From Paracidovorax avenae ATCC 19860 (GTDB lineage: Bacteria; Pseudomonadota; Gammaproteobacteria; Burkholderiales; Burkholderiaceae_C): a DNA stretch of 64,000 bases. The stretch is from contig NC_015138.1 in assembly GCF_000176855.2 (NCBI RefSeq), positions 4,154,001 to 4,218,000 on the forward strand, read 5' to 3'. The notes under the pieces were generated by a model. That model was not told the DNA's origin and did not search any database. It saw only the letters and a list, made by a program, of their open reading frames with translations. A program made the translations under genes and the position numbers. Below, one piece after another: positions 28,150 through 37,024 of this stretch (positions are counted from its first letter, which is position 1; the number at the start of each line of letters is the position of its first letter).

Positions 28150-28226
28150 TAAATTCTGAGCTCGCAACAAGCGTCGATCTCTACGCGTCGCTCGATGACA
28201 TCTTCTTCATGGCTCCGGGAAAATGA

Positions 28227-28477
28227 GCGAGAGCCCTGATAGGTCGTTCGACGCGGCCATGGCGTGCCGATAAGGTTAAGCCTCGTAGCGAAATGATGCT
28301 GCGTGCCGGACAATTCCGGCGTTGAGTGTCTACTCTTCGGATGCCTACCATCGCATCGCCATTTCCTGTATGGGCCGAGAGCAGTCACTCACCCAATGAC
28401 CCGCGAGCAACCGCTCTCAGCCTGAATCGGCCATAGACACACTCCCCAGCAAAGACTGGATAGAGCTAAACGCCACC
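28227..28477. other. Intergenic stretch, no gene seen
   Basis: About 250 bp of moderate GC between the NYN pseudogene and the convergent clcB-like gene. I see no convincing reading frame, terminator or repeat in it. Confidence 0.5.
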
Positions 28478-29821
28478 TCACCGCTGCCCCTCAATCGGAT
28501 TCCCATACAACGGCCGCCCCCCGAACTGCGTACTCACCGCATACGCCACCGCGCAGGCCAGCATCACCGGCACCGTCATCTGGAACTGGTTCGTCATCTC
28601 CAGCACCATCACGATGGCCATCAGCGGGGCATGGGTCACGGCCGCGAGCACGGCGGCCATGCCGATGATGGCCAGCGCGCGCGGGTCGCCCACCCAGGCG
28701 GCGGGCAGCGCCAGGGCCGCGAGCTGGGCGAGCACACTGCCGGCCGTGGCGCCGACGAATAGCGAGGGCGTGAACACGCCGCCGATGGCGCCGCTGCCCG
28801 AACTCAGGGCCGTCGCCACGATCTTGGTCAGCATCACCACCACGATCCATTGCCACAGGTGCCCGCCCTGCAGCACCGACGACACCACGCTGTAGCCATT
28901 GCCCCAGACCTCGGGCACGCAGGCCGATAGCGCGCCCACCAGCAGCCCGCCCAGGCCCAGGCGCGCCGGCAGGGAGCGCACGCGCCCGAAAGCCCGGCGG
29001 CTGCCCTCCAGCAGGTGCAGCAGCGTCCAGCCCACCGCGCCGAACAGCACGGCCGCCACCAGGGCCAGCCCCAGGCTGGTCGGCTCCACGGCCACCGCCG
29101 GCACGTCGTAGAGCGGCTTGGGGTCCACCAGCAACTGGATGAGCGCGCTGGCGGTGCCCGCGGCGATGAGCACGGGCGCGACCGCATGGCGCGCGAAAAA
29201 GCCGAGCGCCAGTTCCAGCACGAACACCACGCCGGCCACCGGCGCGTGGTAGGCCGATCCGATGCCGGCGGCGATGCCGCACACCATGAGGGCGCTGCGC
29301 TGCTCGGGGGCGATCGGCACCACCCGGGCCAGCCACGCGGCCAGCCAGGCCGCCAGTTGCACCATCGGCCCCTCGCGCCCGATGGAGGCGCCCGTGCCGA
29401 CCGACAGCAGGGCCGATGCCGAACGTACGAGCGTGGTGCGATCGTTGAGGTCCACCCGCCCGGCGCGCGCGGCATCGATGTAGTCCAGGTGCGCATCGCC
29501 ACGCGGGCCGGCCGCCGCCCAGCGGCCACCCCATTCGAGCACCAGGCCCGCCAGCACGCCGCCCACGGTGCACACCACCACGCGGCGCCAGGGCGAGAGG
29601 GAACGCGCGGCTTCCACCAGGCCGCCGGCATGGCCGGTGGCGAGGTGCTCCACCCCCTGCACCAGCGCGCGGAATGCCACGGTGGCCGCCGCCGCCAGTG
29701 CCCCGGCCACCGCGGCCCACATCCACCACCGCAGCGTGCGGGCGACCGGGCCGAGGAGGCGGAAGCGGCGGGAGAGGCGGTGCGGCGCCGCGGGAATCTC
29801 GTTCGGGTCGGGAATGGGCAT
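28478..29821 (-). CDS. ClcB-like voltage-gated chloride channel / CLC antiporter
   Basis: A 447-residue CLC-family membrane protein with about ten hydrophobic helices. The selectivity and gating segments are visible: GASIGREGPMVQ (with the gating Glu), GIAAGIGSAYHAPVAGVVF and GGVFTPSLFVGA. The usual first motif GSGIP is replaced by HLDYIDAARAG, as in ClcB-like proteins. The ATG at MPIPDPNE is preferred over longer in-frame starts because the upstream residues look non-coding. No operon partner. Confidence 0.9.
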   Translation of the reverse strand: MPIPDPNEIPAAPHRLSRRFRLLGPVARTLRWWMWAAVAGALAAAATVAFRALVQGVEHLATGHAGGLVEAARSLSPWRRVVVCTVGGVLAGLVLEWGGRWAAAGPRGDAHLDYIDAARAGRVDLNDRTTLVRSASALLSVGTGASIGREGPMVQLAAWLAAWLARVVPIAPEQRSALMVCGIAAGIGSAYHAPVAGVVFVLELALGFFARHAVAPVLIAAGTASALIQLLVDPKPLYDVPAVAVEPTSLGLALVAAVLFGAVGWTLLHLLEGSRRAFGRVRSLPARLGLGGLLVGALSACVPEVWGNGYSVVSSVLQGGHLWQWIVVVMLTKIVATALSSGSGAIGGVFTPSLFVGATAGSVLAQLAALALPAAWVGDPRALAIIGMAAVLAAVTHAPLMAIVMVLEMTNQFQMTVPVMLACAVAYAVSTQFGGRPLYGNPIEGQR

Positions 29822-30225
29822 GGGGCAGGGAGTGCGCGTGCCGCAGCGATGGATTCGCGGGAGGCTGGCCGCACAGAGCCGGGAATGCCGTGGATCGTAC
29901 GTCGCAGCCCGGATGGCAACAATGCTCTGCGCCAGCCTGCGGGTATGCCTCATGCCCATGCCTCCTGTGCGCCGGCATAGAGCGTCTTATGAGTTTTCTG
30001 TCGCAGCGAACACACGTGAGGCAGCGAGCACCATCAGCAGCGCACGAGGAGGAAATGCGGTCAGTCGAGCGCAGGGCAGCGAAGGCATCGCGCAGACCAA
30101 TAAACAAACCAAGGCGCGCGTACCTCCACCGGAGCCAGCGAGTCGGAAGCAGGACCTGCAGCGGATGCGGAAATTTCTTCGGCGCCGGACATTTTTATAG
30201 GTACGAATAGCATCTGACGCGGATG
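29822..30225. other. Intergenic region between clcB-like gene and the T6SS effector island
   Basis: About 400 bp with no supported gene. GC falls steadily toward the right, marking the edge of the AT-rich immunity-gene block. The clcB promoter should lie at its left end. Confidence 0.45.
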
Positions 30226-30843
30226 TTATCTTTTCTTTTCGAGCAATAGAATTATTTCTTTTGTTTCCTCACTTACCAATCCTGAATATTGGATTTCTCT
30301 TCTTATTCTGGCATTGACAAAATCATTAATGCCTATATTTTTCTGATTGTTTTCGCTAATGTATTTGAAATTCGCATTAGCACCATTTTTCAAGAGAATT
30401 CTGACAACATCTTTTTCACCCAAGAGAATTGCATTGGCGAGCGGAGGTGTTACACCAATACCTCGGTTAGGATTGCATTTTTTTGAAATGCTGTCGATTA
30501 AAAATAGTGAATCTTTAATCTCGATTTCTGACATTTCATTTCTTCGAGCTCCCAGCAACTCAATGGCGCCGGATAAAGCACCATTTCTGCCGCGAGCATA
30601 TTTAAAGAAGAACTTATTTTCATTGATCAACAACGGGGCGTCGCAAGAAGGCCCCAGCAATCTGACTCTTGCCATTGAGATATTCTTATTTAAAAATAAT
30701 TTTTCATAGAGGTTTCTTTCTTTATATGCGCTTGAAGGATGAGTTATGGCAACGATATGATTTCCAAAAGGCTGCATGATGCATAGAAAAAACCATATCA
30801 GGGAGATCGTTATCAACACCAATAACGTTGATCTAATTTTCAT
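30226..30843 (-). CDS. Membrane-anchored protein with one ankyrin-like repeat (candidate immunity/accessory)
   Basis: A 205-residue protein with an N-terminal hydrophobic anchor (about residues 7-26) and a hydrophilic body. An ankyrin-like unit is seen near residues 135-160 (NAILLGEKDVVRILLKNGAN). It is very AT-rich compared with the flanking genome. It is the last of three such genes downstream of the rhs gene, the usual place of immunity genes. No named family recognised. Confidence 0.7.
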   Translation of the reverse strand: MKIRSTLLVLITISLIWFFLCIMQPFGNHIVAITHPSSAYKERNLYEKLFLNKNISMARVRLLGPSCDAPLLINENKFFFKYARGRNGALSGAIELLGARRNEMSEIEIKDSLFLIDSISKKCNPNRGIGVTPPLANAILLGEKDVVRILLKNGANANFKYISENNQKNIGINDFVNARIRREIQYSGLVSEETKEIILLLEKKR

Positions 30844-30922
30844 CTTAGCGCACTACGGAAATTGCACATGAGCGCGAAAGCAAGGGCAGCTTTTACAGAT
30901 GCGCCCGCTCAGCAGCCTCACC

Positions 30923-31345
30923 TTATCTATCCTTATTTTTTCTTCCTTCGTTATATTGCAAAACATAAAAAACAACCGCCTCATCGACAATTGAAGAGAC
31001 CATTATTTTTTCAACTTCAGAAAAGCACGCATGCAAACCGTTTAATTGAGTACACAAAAACCCATCCAAGCCCACTCCATTTTTGAAAGCAAAATTCATT
31101 TTTGCCAAATCATCCTTGCTATCGAATTTCCTTACAACAACCGTCTGCACTTTACCAGTGTAATCCCGACAGTTTACAGAAATCCGCCTTCTGTCATTTT
31201 CGTCGTTGTACGCAGATTTTCCGCAGCGCGCTGGAGGGACAAGTGTCTCAAGATTGGGTATTCCTGATTTTATCCAGACAAAAAAACATGCCAGCGAAAC
31301 AACAACCCCAGAGACTACAAAAAGATAAACAATATTCTTTTTCAA
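30923..31345 (-). CDS. Small membrane-anchored protein of unknown function (candidate immunity)
   Basis: A 140-residue protein: N-terminal hydrophobic segment (YLFVVSGVVVSLACFFVW), then a domain with three or four Cys (ARCGKSAY, VNCRDYTG, FLCTQL, HACFSE). The anchor would place the body in the periplasm. AT-rich, like its neighbours; 30 bp downstream of the next candidate immunity gene. Confidence 0.7.
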   Translation of the reverse strand: MKKNIVYLFVVSGVVVSLACFFVWIKSGIPNLETLVPPARCGKSAYNDENDRRRISVNCRDYTGKVQTVVVRKFDSKDDLAKMNFAFKNGVGLDGFLCTQLNGLHACFSEVEKIMVSSIVDEAVVFYVLQYNEGRKNKDR

Positions 31346-31375
31346 GAATTATTTCCTGGAAGAACAAAGACCCAA

Positions 31376-31834
31376 TCAATCATCTTTCGATCTTATATCC
31401 ACAATATCGTCCAAACAACTTTTCTTCTGACAACTGATTAACACCCTTTTTCCTGGAATATACAACTTTCCATCAAACAATCCAGAATAGTTTTTCTCCT
31501 TAATAGCAGGATTATTATCATCTATTGACCCCACGGCACCCAGCGGCGTGACATACAAAGGTTTAAATGCGGCATCGAGAATTTTCGGGAGAACTGATCC
31601 TTTTTCAATAGGATAGATGTCGATACCATCCTCCATTCCCCCGAATATATTTTTTTTATAAATCGACAAAACTTTAGGACCCGATACAAGATCAACTTTC
31701 TTCCAATCACCCTTGATAACGACACATTGATCAGTCGTGCAAATATTTCTGGTCATTACACCATTTACAGCGAAGTAGATGAAATATCCCACGATAACGC
31801 CGATTAAAACGATACTCAATCTTTTAATCCTCAT
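31376..31834 (-). CDS. Small membrane-anchored protein overlapping rhs (best immunity candidate)
   Basis: A 152-residue protein with an N-terminal anchor (IVLIGVIVGYFIYFAVNGV) and a hydrophilic domain with Cys pairs (ICTTDQC, ISCQKKSC) that may form disulphides in the periplasm. The gene overlaps the 3' end of rhs by 11 bp, the usual position of a cognate immunity gene. The family is unrecognised; the immunity role is inferred from position. Confidence 0.72.
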   Translation of the reverse strand: MRIKRLSIVLIGVIVGYFIYFAVNGVMTRNICTTDQCVVIKGDWKKVDLVSGPKVLSIYKKNIFGGMEDGIDIYPIEKGSVLPKILDAAFKPLYVTPLGAVGSIDDNNPAIKEKNYSGLFDGKLYIPGKRVLISCQKKSCLDDIVDIRSKDD

Positions 31835-34800
31835 CGCATTCCTTCAACGTCGCAACACACCAAGGCCCTCTGCCTGGGCCAGGATCTATTCTACTTTGAT
31901 TTTTCTTACCCTTTTGCTCGCCAAAAATCCCCAGAATAGCATCTTTAGCTATGGATATCAGGCTTCCTTGGCTGGTTCCAACACTTGTATATATCTCACT
32001 CCCATACTCAAACCCTATAGCCATTGCAGTTAACTTGTCTCGTGGATGTTGTTGATTCAAGTATCTGAGCGCCTCATTCTCCCAGTCTGAAAGAGGTTTA
32101 CCGCTCCCCATTTTACCCAGCAACTCCTGATAGGCAATCTGCCGATTTGTTATTTGCCTAATGAGGCATGCTCGTTTACTTCCTGACTCATAGGTGCTTT
32201 TAGCATCGTATACCTCATAACCAACCTCCCCACCCTTGGTTGCCTTATCTTTAAAGTCCAAACCTTTCGGATCGCAATTTATTGCAGGACTACTCCCAGA
32301 ATAATTTGATTTATTTAACCCTCCCTTTAACCCAATCGGATCCTGCGTCACATACTGCCCCAACATCGGGTCATAGTACCGGAACCGGTTGTAGTGCAAT
32401 CCCGTCTCGGCATCGAATTGCTGCCCCTGGAAACGGATGTCCTGGCCGATACCGTGCGGATCGTATTCCTCGCGCACGGCACCCCAGGCGTGGTACGTGG
32501 CAGCCCAGGTGACCAGGCCCGCCTGCGGGCCGTTGGCGTCCACCAGGGCGATGGGGGTGCCCAGGTGATCACACAGGACATGGCGGATGCGCGTCGCGTG
32601 GGCCTGGGCGGCCGACTGCCGTTGCTGATGCACAGAGCGGAGGCCTGCGGAGAGCAGTACGCCGGTTTCTTCGGGCAGGCCTGCCTGCAGGCGGGCCCGC
32701 AGTGCGTCGCCGTGCGGCCCCAGGGCGTCGTTCAGAGTCTGCTCCAGCCATTCACGCTGTGCACGCGGCAATTCCCCGAACAGGGCCGCCGCGTGGGATT
32801 CGCCGCCTTGGTTTTCCAACGCGAACATGGCCTGCACGGGTGTGGGGATGGCCCGGTCCCGCTCCAGCCGCAGCAGCGGCACGAACGAGTCCGGCTCATA
32901 CAGGATGTGCTGCAATCCCTGCGGGCCTTCGACATGCATCAGACGATCACCGTCCCAGCCAGCATAGGTAGTGGCCGCGGAGCCCAATGCGGCTCCATGG
33001 TTGTATCGGCTATCGCCGATGACGGTCCTGGCCAGCCGCCGGCCGAAGGGGTCATAGCGGTAGCAGGCCACCCGTTGCCAGGCGCCACGCGTTCCCTCGC
33101 GCTGCCAGACTTCGCGCAACTGGTGCAGGGCGTCATATCGCAATCGCTGCGCGCGGCCGTCAGCGTGCAGCGCCTGCACCCGGTTGCCGAAGGCGTCATA
33201 GCGGTAGCGGATCGGGGTACCTTGGCCGTCGCTGTCCCGCTCCGGCGTGCTCCACCCGATGCGATTGCCCGGCCAGTGCGTGACCGGGCCCGCACGCTCG
33301 CCGGGTCCGTCGCCCGCGCGCAGCAGGTCGAAGTCGGGGTCTTGCAGATGATCGCGCACCTCGCGGGCCCACGCCTGCCGATCGGCGTGCGGTGCCATCA
33401 CGCCGGCCTCCGGGGGCGCGGGCAGGCGATTGCCTGCGGGGTCGAGCGCCCAGTGCTGCCGGACTTCCTGCGTACCCTGGCCCGCACGGTGCAGCCCGCT
33501 CAGGCGCTGCCAGGCGTCGTAGCCGTAGCGCGTGGCCTCGCCCGGTGTCTGCACGCCCACCAGTTGGCCCAGCGGGTCGTACCAGTAGCGGCGCTGGGCG
33601 AGTGTGGAGAGGGGACCCAGCGCCGGGGCGATGCGGCCCGCGGCGGAAGAGGGACCTGTCTCGGATTCGTTTGCCGGATCAGCAGGAACAACGGGCGCCG
33701 CATGGCGCAGGCCGCGCCAGTCCTGGTGCAGCATCCGGCCCATCGGGTCGAGTTGGCGCGCATGCACGATCGCCGGCAGGTCTGCGTTGTCCTGGCCTTC
33801 CAGCAGGTGCAGCGTGCGCCCCACCTCGCGGTGCAGCGCATCGCGCTCCCAGTCCACCAGCGGCTGACCGTCCAGCAGCAGCCCGTGCACATGGCCCGAG
33901 CCGTAGGCCAGCCACTGCAACGTGCCCAGGCCTTGGGCCTGCGTGGCCGTACGCTGGCCCAGCGGGCCCAGGGTGTGGGTGATCGTGTGCTCGAATTCCA
34001 CGGGCGGCTCGCCACCGGCATGGGGTGCCTGCAACTGTGTGGCCTGCCGGTACAGCGTTTGCGTCTCTCCGCACACGCGCCCGAAGGCATCGCGTGCCAG
34101 CGCCACGCGGGCCTCGGGCTGCAGCCGCTGCGCCTGCAGGGCGGCGGCCAGCGGGGCCTGGGCGGGATCGCCGGGGCGATCCAGCAGGGACAACAGTGCC
34201 TGCGTATTCAGCGCCAGCCAGCGTTCGGCGAGGGGGATGGGTCGGCCTGTGGCAGCCCCTGGACGCGAGGAGTCAGCAGACAGGGCCGTCGGCACAGCCA
34301 TGGGCTCGATCCCGTGGGACAGTTCTGCTTCCCACGTCCGCGCCTGCAGCAGGGCTCCGGCCGCGGTGTGCTCGAAGCGCTGGATCTGCAGTATCGCGTG
34401 AGGTTCGGTATCGGAGGGCTCCGGTGCAGGCAGCCGCACGGCCACGCGCGCCACCAGCCGGCTGCCCAGGTCGTAGTGCAACCGCGTTCGCACCACTGCG
34501 CCCAGTTCCGGCCGCGCTGCCGCGCCCGGGTGGTGGCCCTCGCCATGCCCATCACCCGTGTGCGTGAGCTGGCCCGCCGCGTCGTAGCCATACACCTGGC
34601 TGCGCCCATCGAAACCCACTTCCTGCACCAGCCGGTCGGCCGCGTCGTGCACGAAGCGGGTCACGTCGCCGTTCTCGTTGACAAGTTCCTGCAGCCGCCC
34701 GGCCACGTCGTAGCGCAACTGCACGCCCCGGCCCGCCTGCACCTGCTCTACCACCCGGCCCCAGAGGTCGTGGCGGTAGGCGACCGTCGTGCTGGTGCCC

Positions 34801-36866
34801 GCGGGCTCGCCCGTGCCCTCCAGCACGTCGTGCGTGCCGTACGTGGTTGCCTCCAGCGTGCCGGCGGCCGACCAGCGGTAGCGCACCGCCGTGTTGCCCG
34901 GCTGCTGCACGCCCACCAGCCGCAGGGCGCCATGTTCCAGCACGTGGTGCAGCTGGGTGCGCTGGCCCAGCGCATCCGTGGTCTCCAGCACCTCGCCCCA
35001 GGCGCCGTGGCGCCATGTCTGGCTGCGGCCGGAGCAGTCCGTGTGCCGTGCGAGCTGGCCGCAGGCGTTGTAGGCGTAGAGGCTGCGCCCGCCCTGGGCG
35101 TCGATCATCGCCACGGGCTGGTCGCACCAGGCGAGCGTGTGGGGCGGGAATGTCGTCGCGCCGGTCTCAGCATCCTGCTGGGGTTGTGCGTATTCGAAGC
35201 GTGTGGTGAGGGCCTGCAGTGTTGCCGCCTCGCCCGTTCCTCCTTCCGGCAGCATCGCGACCTCCACTAGACGGCCCCAGTCGTCGTAGCGGTAGTGCGT
35301 GCGCAGGCCTGCCGCGTCCTGGCTCGCCAGCAGCAACCCGTCCTGCGCACTGCCCGCCGCGCCCCAGTGCTGCTGGGTGCTGCGGCCATCCGGGCCCTGC
35401 ACGCCCAGCAGCCGGCCTGCGCCGTCGTAGCGCCACCATGTCGTGCGGCCCAGCGCATCGGTGGCAGAGAGCCGCCGGCCGGCGCTGTCGTATCGGAATC
35501 CTTGTTCGGCCCCGTCCGGGGCCACGAGGCGCACCAGGCGCTTGAGCCCGCCTTCGCCCTCGAAGTGGTAAGTCGTCGTGCGGCCCAGGCTGTCGCGCAC
35601 CACCGCGCTGCTGCACGCCGGGCCCGCTGGACCTTCACCGATGCTGGGAGGCACTTCGCTGTACTCGAAGAAGTACGACAGTCCCTCTTCGTTGTGTTGC
35701 TCGGCCACGCGGGCACCCGGGCGCGCCGCCAGCCCCTGGCGACGGCCCTGCGCGGTCTGGTCCTCGTACACGTAGCGGTGCCGCGGACCCTGGCGCACCT
35801 GGTGCTCCGTCATGCGGTGCAGTGCGTCATAGCCGAAGCGACGCAATACCGTGCCGTCCGCGCCCAGTACCTCGGCCAGGTTGCCTGCGCTGTCGTAGCG
35901 GTAGCCCACGAGCGGTTGAGGGCGCGGGGCGGTGCCGGGCACCACCGCAGGATCGAGCGGGTTGAGCGTGCAGTCCACGCCCACGAGGCGCACGCCGTCG
36001 TCGGGGCTCAGCAGCGCATGGCGTGCATGTCCGCACTCATTCGGCCTGCCGGGTTTGCGGGCTGCAGTGGCATCCGGCGCGATGCGCTCATAGCGCAGTG
36101 CATAGCGGCGCCCGGTGCCATCGGTGATGCCTACGACACGACCCTGCTGTTCGCCTTCCTCGCCCCACTGGTAGCGCTGGCTGCGGCCGAAGCGGTCGAT
36201 CACGGCGTGCAGGACATGGCCCGCGGCTGTTCCCTCGGTCGATGCTCCTGCCGGCAGGAAGACCCAGGCCGGTGCGCCTGCACCGCCCGCCCCCGGCACG
36301 GAGATGACGCAGCCCGGGTCCGCACGCAGCACGGCCGGCACGTGCGACCAGCGTGGCTGCTGCGCCCAGGGCAGCAGTTCGGCCGGGGTGGAGGATGGGG
36401 CCGTGGAGCCAGCCATGCCCCCACCCCGCAACAGCCACAGGTCCTCGCTGCTGCTGTACAGCGCCTGCCCCGGCTGCAGCGCCTCGTCGAACGTGATCGC
36501 CCGCCCCGAGGCATCGAAGAGCACCACCCGGTCCGATTCCAGCCGCAGCCGCAGCTCCAGCGGCAGCTTCCAGCCATACCCCAGCAGCCCGCATGCCGCG
36601 CCGTGCTCTGCGTTCACATAGCTGCTGTACACCCGTTGCCACGCCAGCGGCAGCGGCCCCGGCAGCGCGAAGTCCAGTTCATCGGCCCCTGTCAGCACCT
36701 TTGCGCCCAGCGATGGGTTCACCGGGTTGCCCACCGCCATGCCCCCGGGGCACTCCGAGCACGCCACGCCGCCTGCCGAGCCGATCAGCACCGTCGCCGA
36801 GCCCTGGACGATCGGGCCGCCTTTTTTCGTCAAGTCGCCCTGCCGGGCCGCGGGTTTGCCGCTCAT
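31824..36866 (-). CDS. PAAR-Rhs polymorphic toxin with unrecognised C-terminal tip
   Basis: A 1680-residue type VI effector. The N-terminus is a PAAR-like domain (KPAARQGDLTKKGGPIVQGS), then DUF6531 (GNPVNPSLGAKVLTGADELD), many YD repeats (for example YDSAGRRLSATDALGRTTWW), and the Rhs core ending with YDPMLGQYVTQDPIGL at about residue 1509. The 172 residues after that are the toxin tip; I do not recognise its family. DNA for the core is very GC-rich, while the tip is AT-rich, with the break at about 32340, so the tip was probably swapped in. There is no N-terminal membrane segment, in keeping with the absence of an Eag chaperone gene. Start at 36866 is preceded by AAGGGGAAA. Confidence 0.93.
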   Translation of the reverse strand: MSGKPAARQGDLTKKGGPIVQGSATVLIGSAGGVACSECPGGMAVGNPVNPSLGAKVLTGADELDFALPGPLPLAWQRVYSSYVNAEHGAACGLLGYGWKLPLELRLRLESDRVVLFDASGRAITFDEALQPGQALYSSSEDLWLLRGGGMAGSTAPSSTPAELLPWAQQPRWSHVPAVLRADPGCVISVPGAGGAGAPAWVFLPAGASTEGTAAGHVLHAVIDRFGRSQRYQWGEEGEQQGRVVGITDGTGRRYALRYERIAPDATAARKPGRPNECGHARHALLSPDDGVRLVGVDCTLNPLDPAVVPGTAPRPQPLVGYRYDSAGNLAEVLGADGTVLRRFGYDALHRMTEHQVRQGPRHRYVYEDQTAQGRRQGLAARPGARVAEQHNEEGLSYFFEYSEVPPSIGEGPAGPACSSAVVRDSLGRTTTYHFEGEGGLKRLVRLVAPDGAEQGFRYDSAGRRLSATDALGRTTWWRYDGAGRLLGVQGPDGRSTQQHWGAAGSAQDGLLLASQDAAGLRTHYRYDDWGRLVEVAMLPEGGTGEAATLQALTTRFEYAQPQQDAETGATTFPPHTLAWCDQPVAMIDAQGGRSLYAYNACGQLARHTDCSGRSQTWRHGAWGEVLETTDALGQRTQLHHVLEHGALRLVGVQQPGNTAVRYRWSAAGTLEATTYGTHDVLEGTGEPAGTSTTVAYRHDLWGRVVEQVQAGRGVQLRYDVAGRLQELVNENGDVTRFVHDAADRLVQEVGFDGRSQVYGYDAAGQLTHTGDGHGEGHHPGAAARPELGAVVRTRLHYDLGSRLVARVAVRLPAPEPSDTEPHAILQIQRFEHTAAGALLQARTWEAELSHGIEPMAVPTALSADSSRPGAATGRPIPLAERWLALNTQALLSLLDRPGDPAQAPLAAALQAQRLQPEARVALARDAFGRVCGETQTLYRQATQLQAPHAGGEPPVEFEHTITHTLGPLGQRTATQAQGLGTLQWLAYGSGHVHGLLLDGQPLVDWERDALHREVGRTLHLLEGQDNADLPAIVHARQLDPMGRMLHQDWRGLRHAAPVVPADPANESETGPSSAAGRIAPALGPLSTLAQRRYWYDPLGQLVGVQTPGEATRYGYDAWQRLSGLHRAGQGTQEVRQHWALDPAGNRLPAPPEAGVMAPHADRQAWAREVRDHLQDPDFDLLRAGDGPGERAGPVTHWPGNRIGWSTPERDSDGQGTPIRYRYDAFGNRVQALHADGRAQRLRYDALHQLREVWQREGTRGAWQRVACYRYDPFGRRLARTVIGDSRYNHGAALGSAATTYAGWDGDRLMHVEGPQGLQHILYEPDSFVPLLRLERDRAIPTPVQAMFALENQGGESHAAALFGELPRAQREWLEQTLNDALGPHGDALRARLQAGLPEETGVLLSAGLRSVHQQRQSAAQAHATRIRHVLCDHLGTPIALVDANGPQAGLVTWAATYHAWGAVREEYDPHGIGQDIRFQGQQFDAETGLHYNRFRYYDPMLGQYVTQDPIGLKGGLNKSNYSGSSPAINCDPKGLDFKDKATKGGEVGYEVYDAKSTYESGSKRACLIRQITNRQIAYQELLGKMGSGKPLSDWENEALRYLNQQHPRDKLTAMAIGFEYGSEIYTSVGTSQGSLISIAKDAILGIFGEQKGKKNQSRIDPGPGRGPWCVATLKECDED

Positions 36867-37024
36867 TTTTGTTTCCCCTTGCTTGCTTGTTTGTTCTTCG
36901 TCGTGGCGCCCACAAGGCCAAGGCACTGCGCTCTTTCAAGCAAGCAGTACCTGTGGCTCTCTGTATGGTGGTTGCGATGCCCGCTCCTGCGCACGTGCGC
37001 GCGGAGCACCTCGCATCGGTGCGC

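Larger units (their letters stand above)
26772..28226 (+). pseudogene. NYN-domain (LabA/PIN-like) protein gene disrupted by an IS5-family element
   Basis: The 5' part encodes about 168 residues of a NYN-type nuclease-like domain: KAYVFVDGENL with the first catalytic Asp, TRNVDINIVIDVMRAAH and LLLLSGDGDYLPLIEEA with later acidic residues. After LLSGDGD the frame runs into the IS at 27277. Joining the sequence before the IS to that after 28152 (dropping one TAA copy) restores an open frame reading SSGLNSELATSVDLY and ending FFMAPGK at 28226, for about 198 residues. So this was an intact gene until the insertion. Base composition is near 50% GC, well below its neighbours, suggesting acquisition. 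Confidence 0.85.

Noticed and set aside
32394..35270. 958-codon plus-strand frame inside rhs
   Set aside because: Antisense to the YD-repeat region; low-complexity His/Arg/Gln protein without family.
36867..37024. Search for an Eag or DUF4123 adaptor gene between vgrG and rhs
   Set aside because: Only 158 bp, no reading frame of suitable length, and the Rhs protein has no N-terminal membrane segment needing one.
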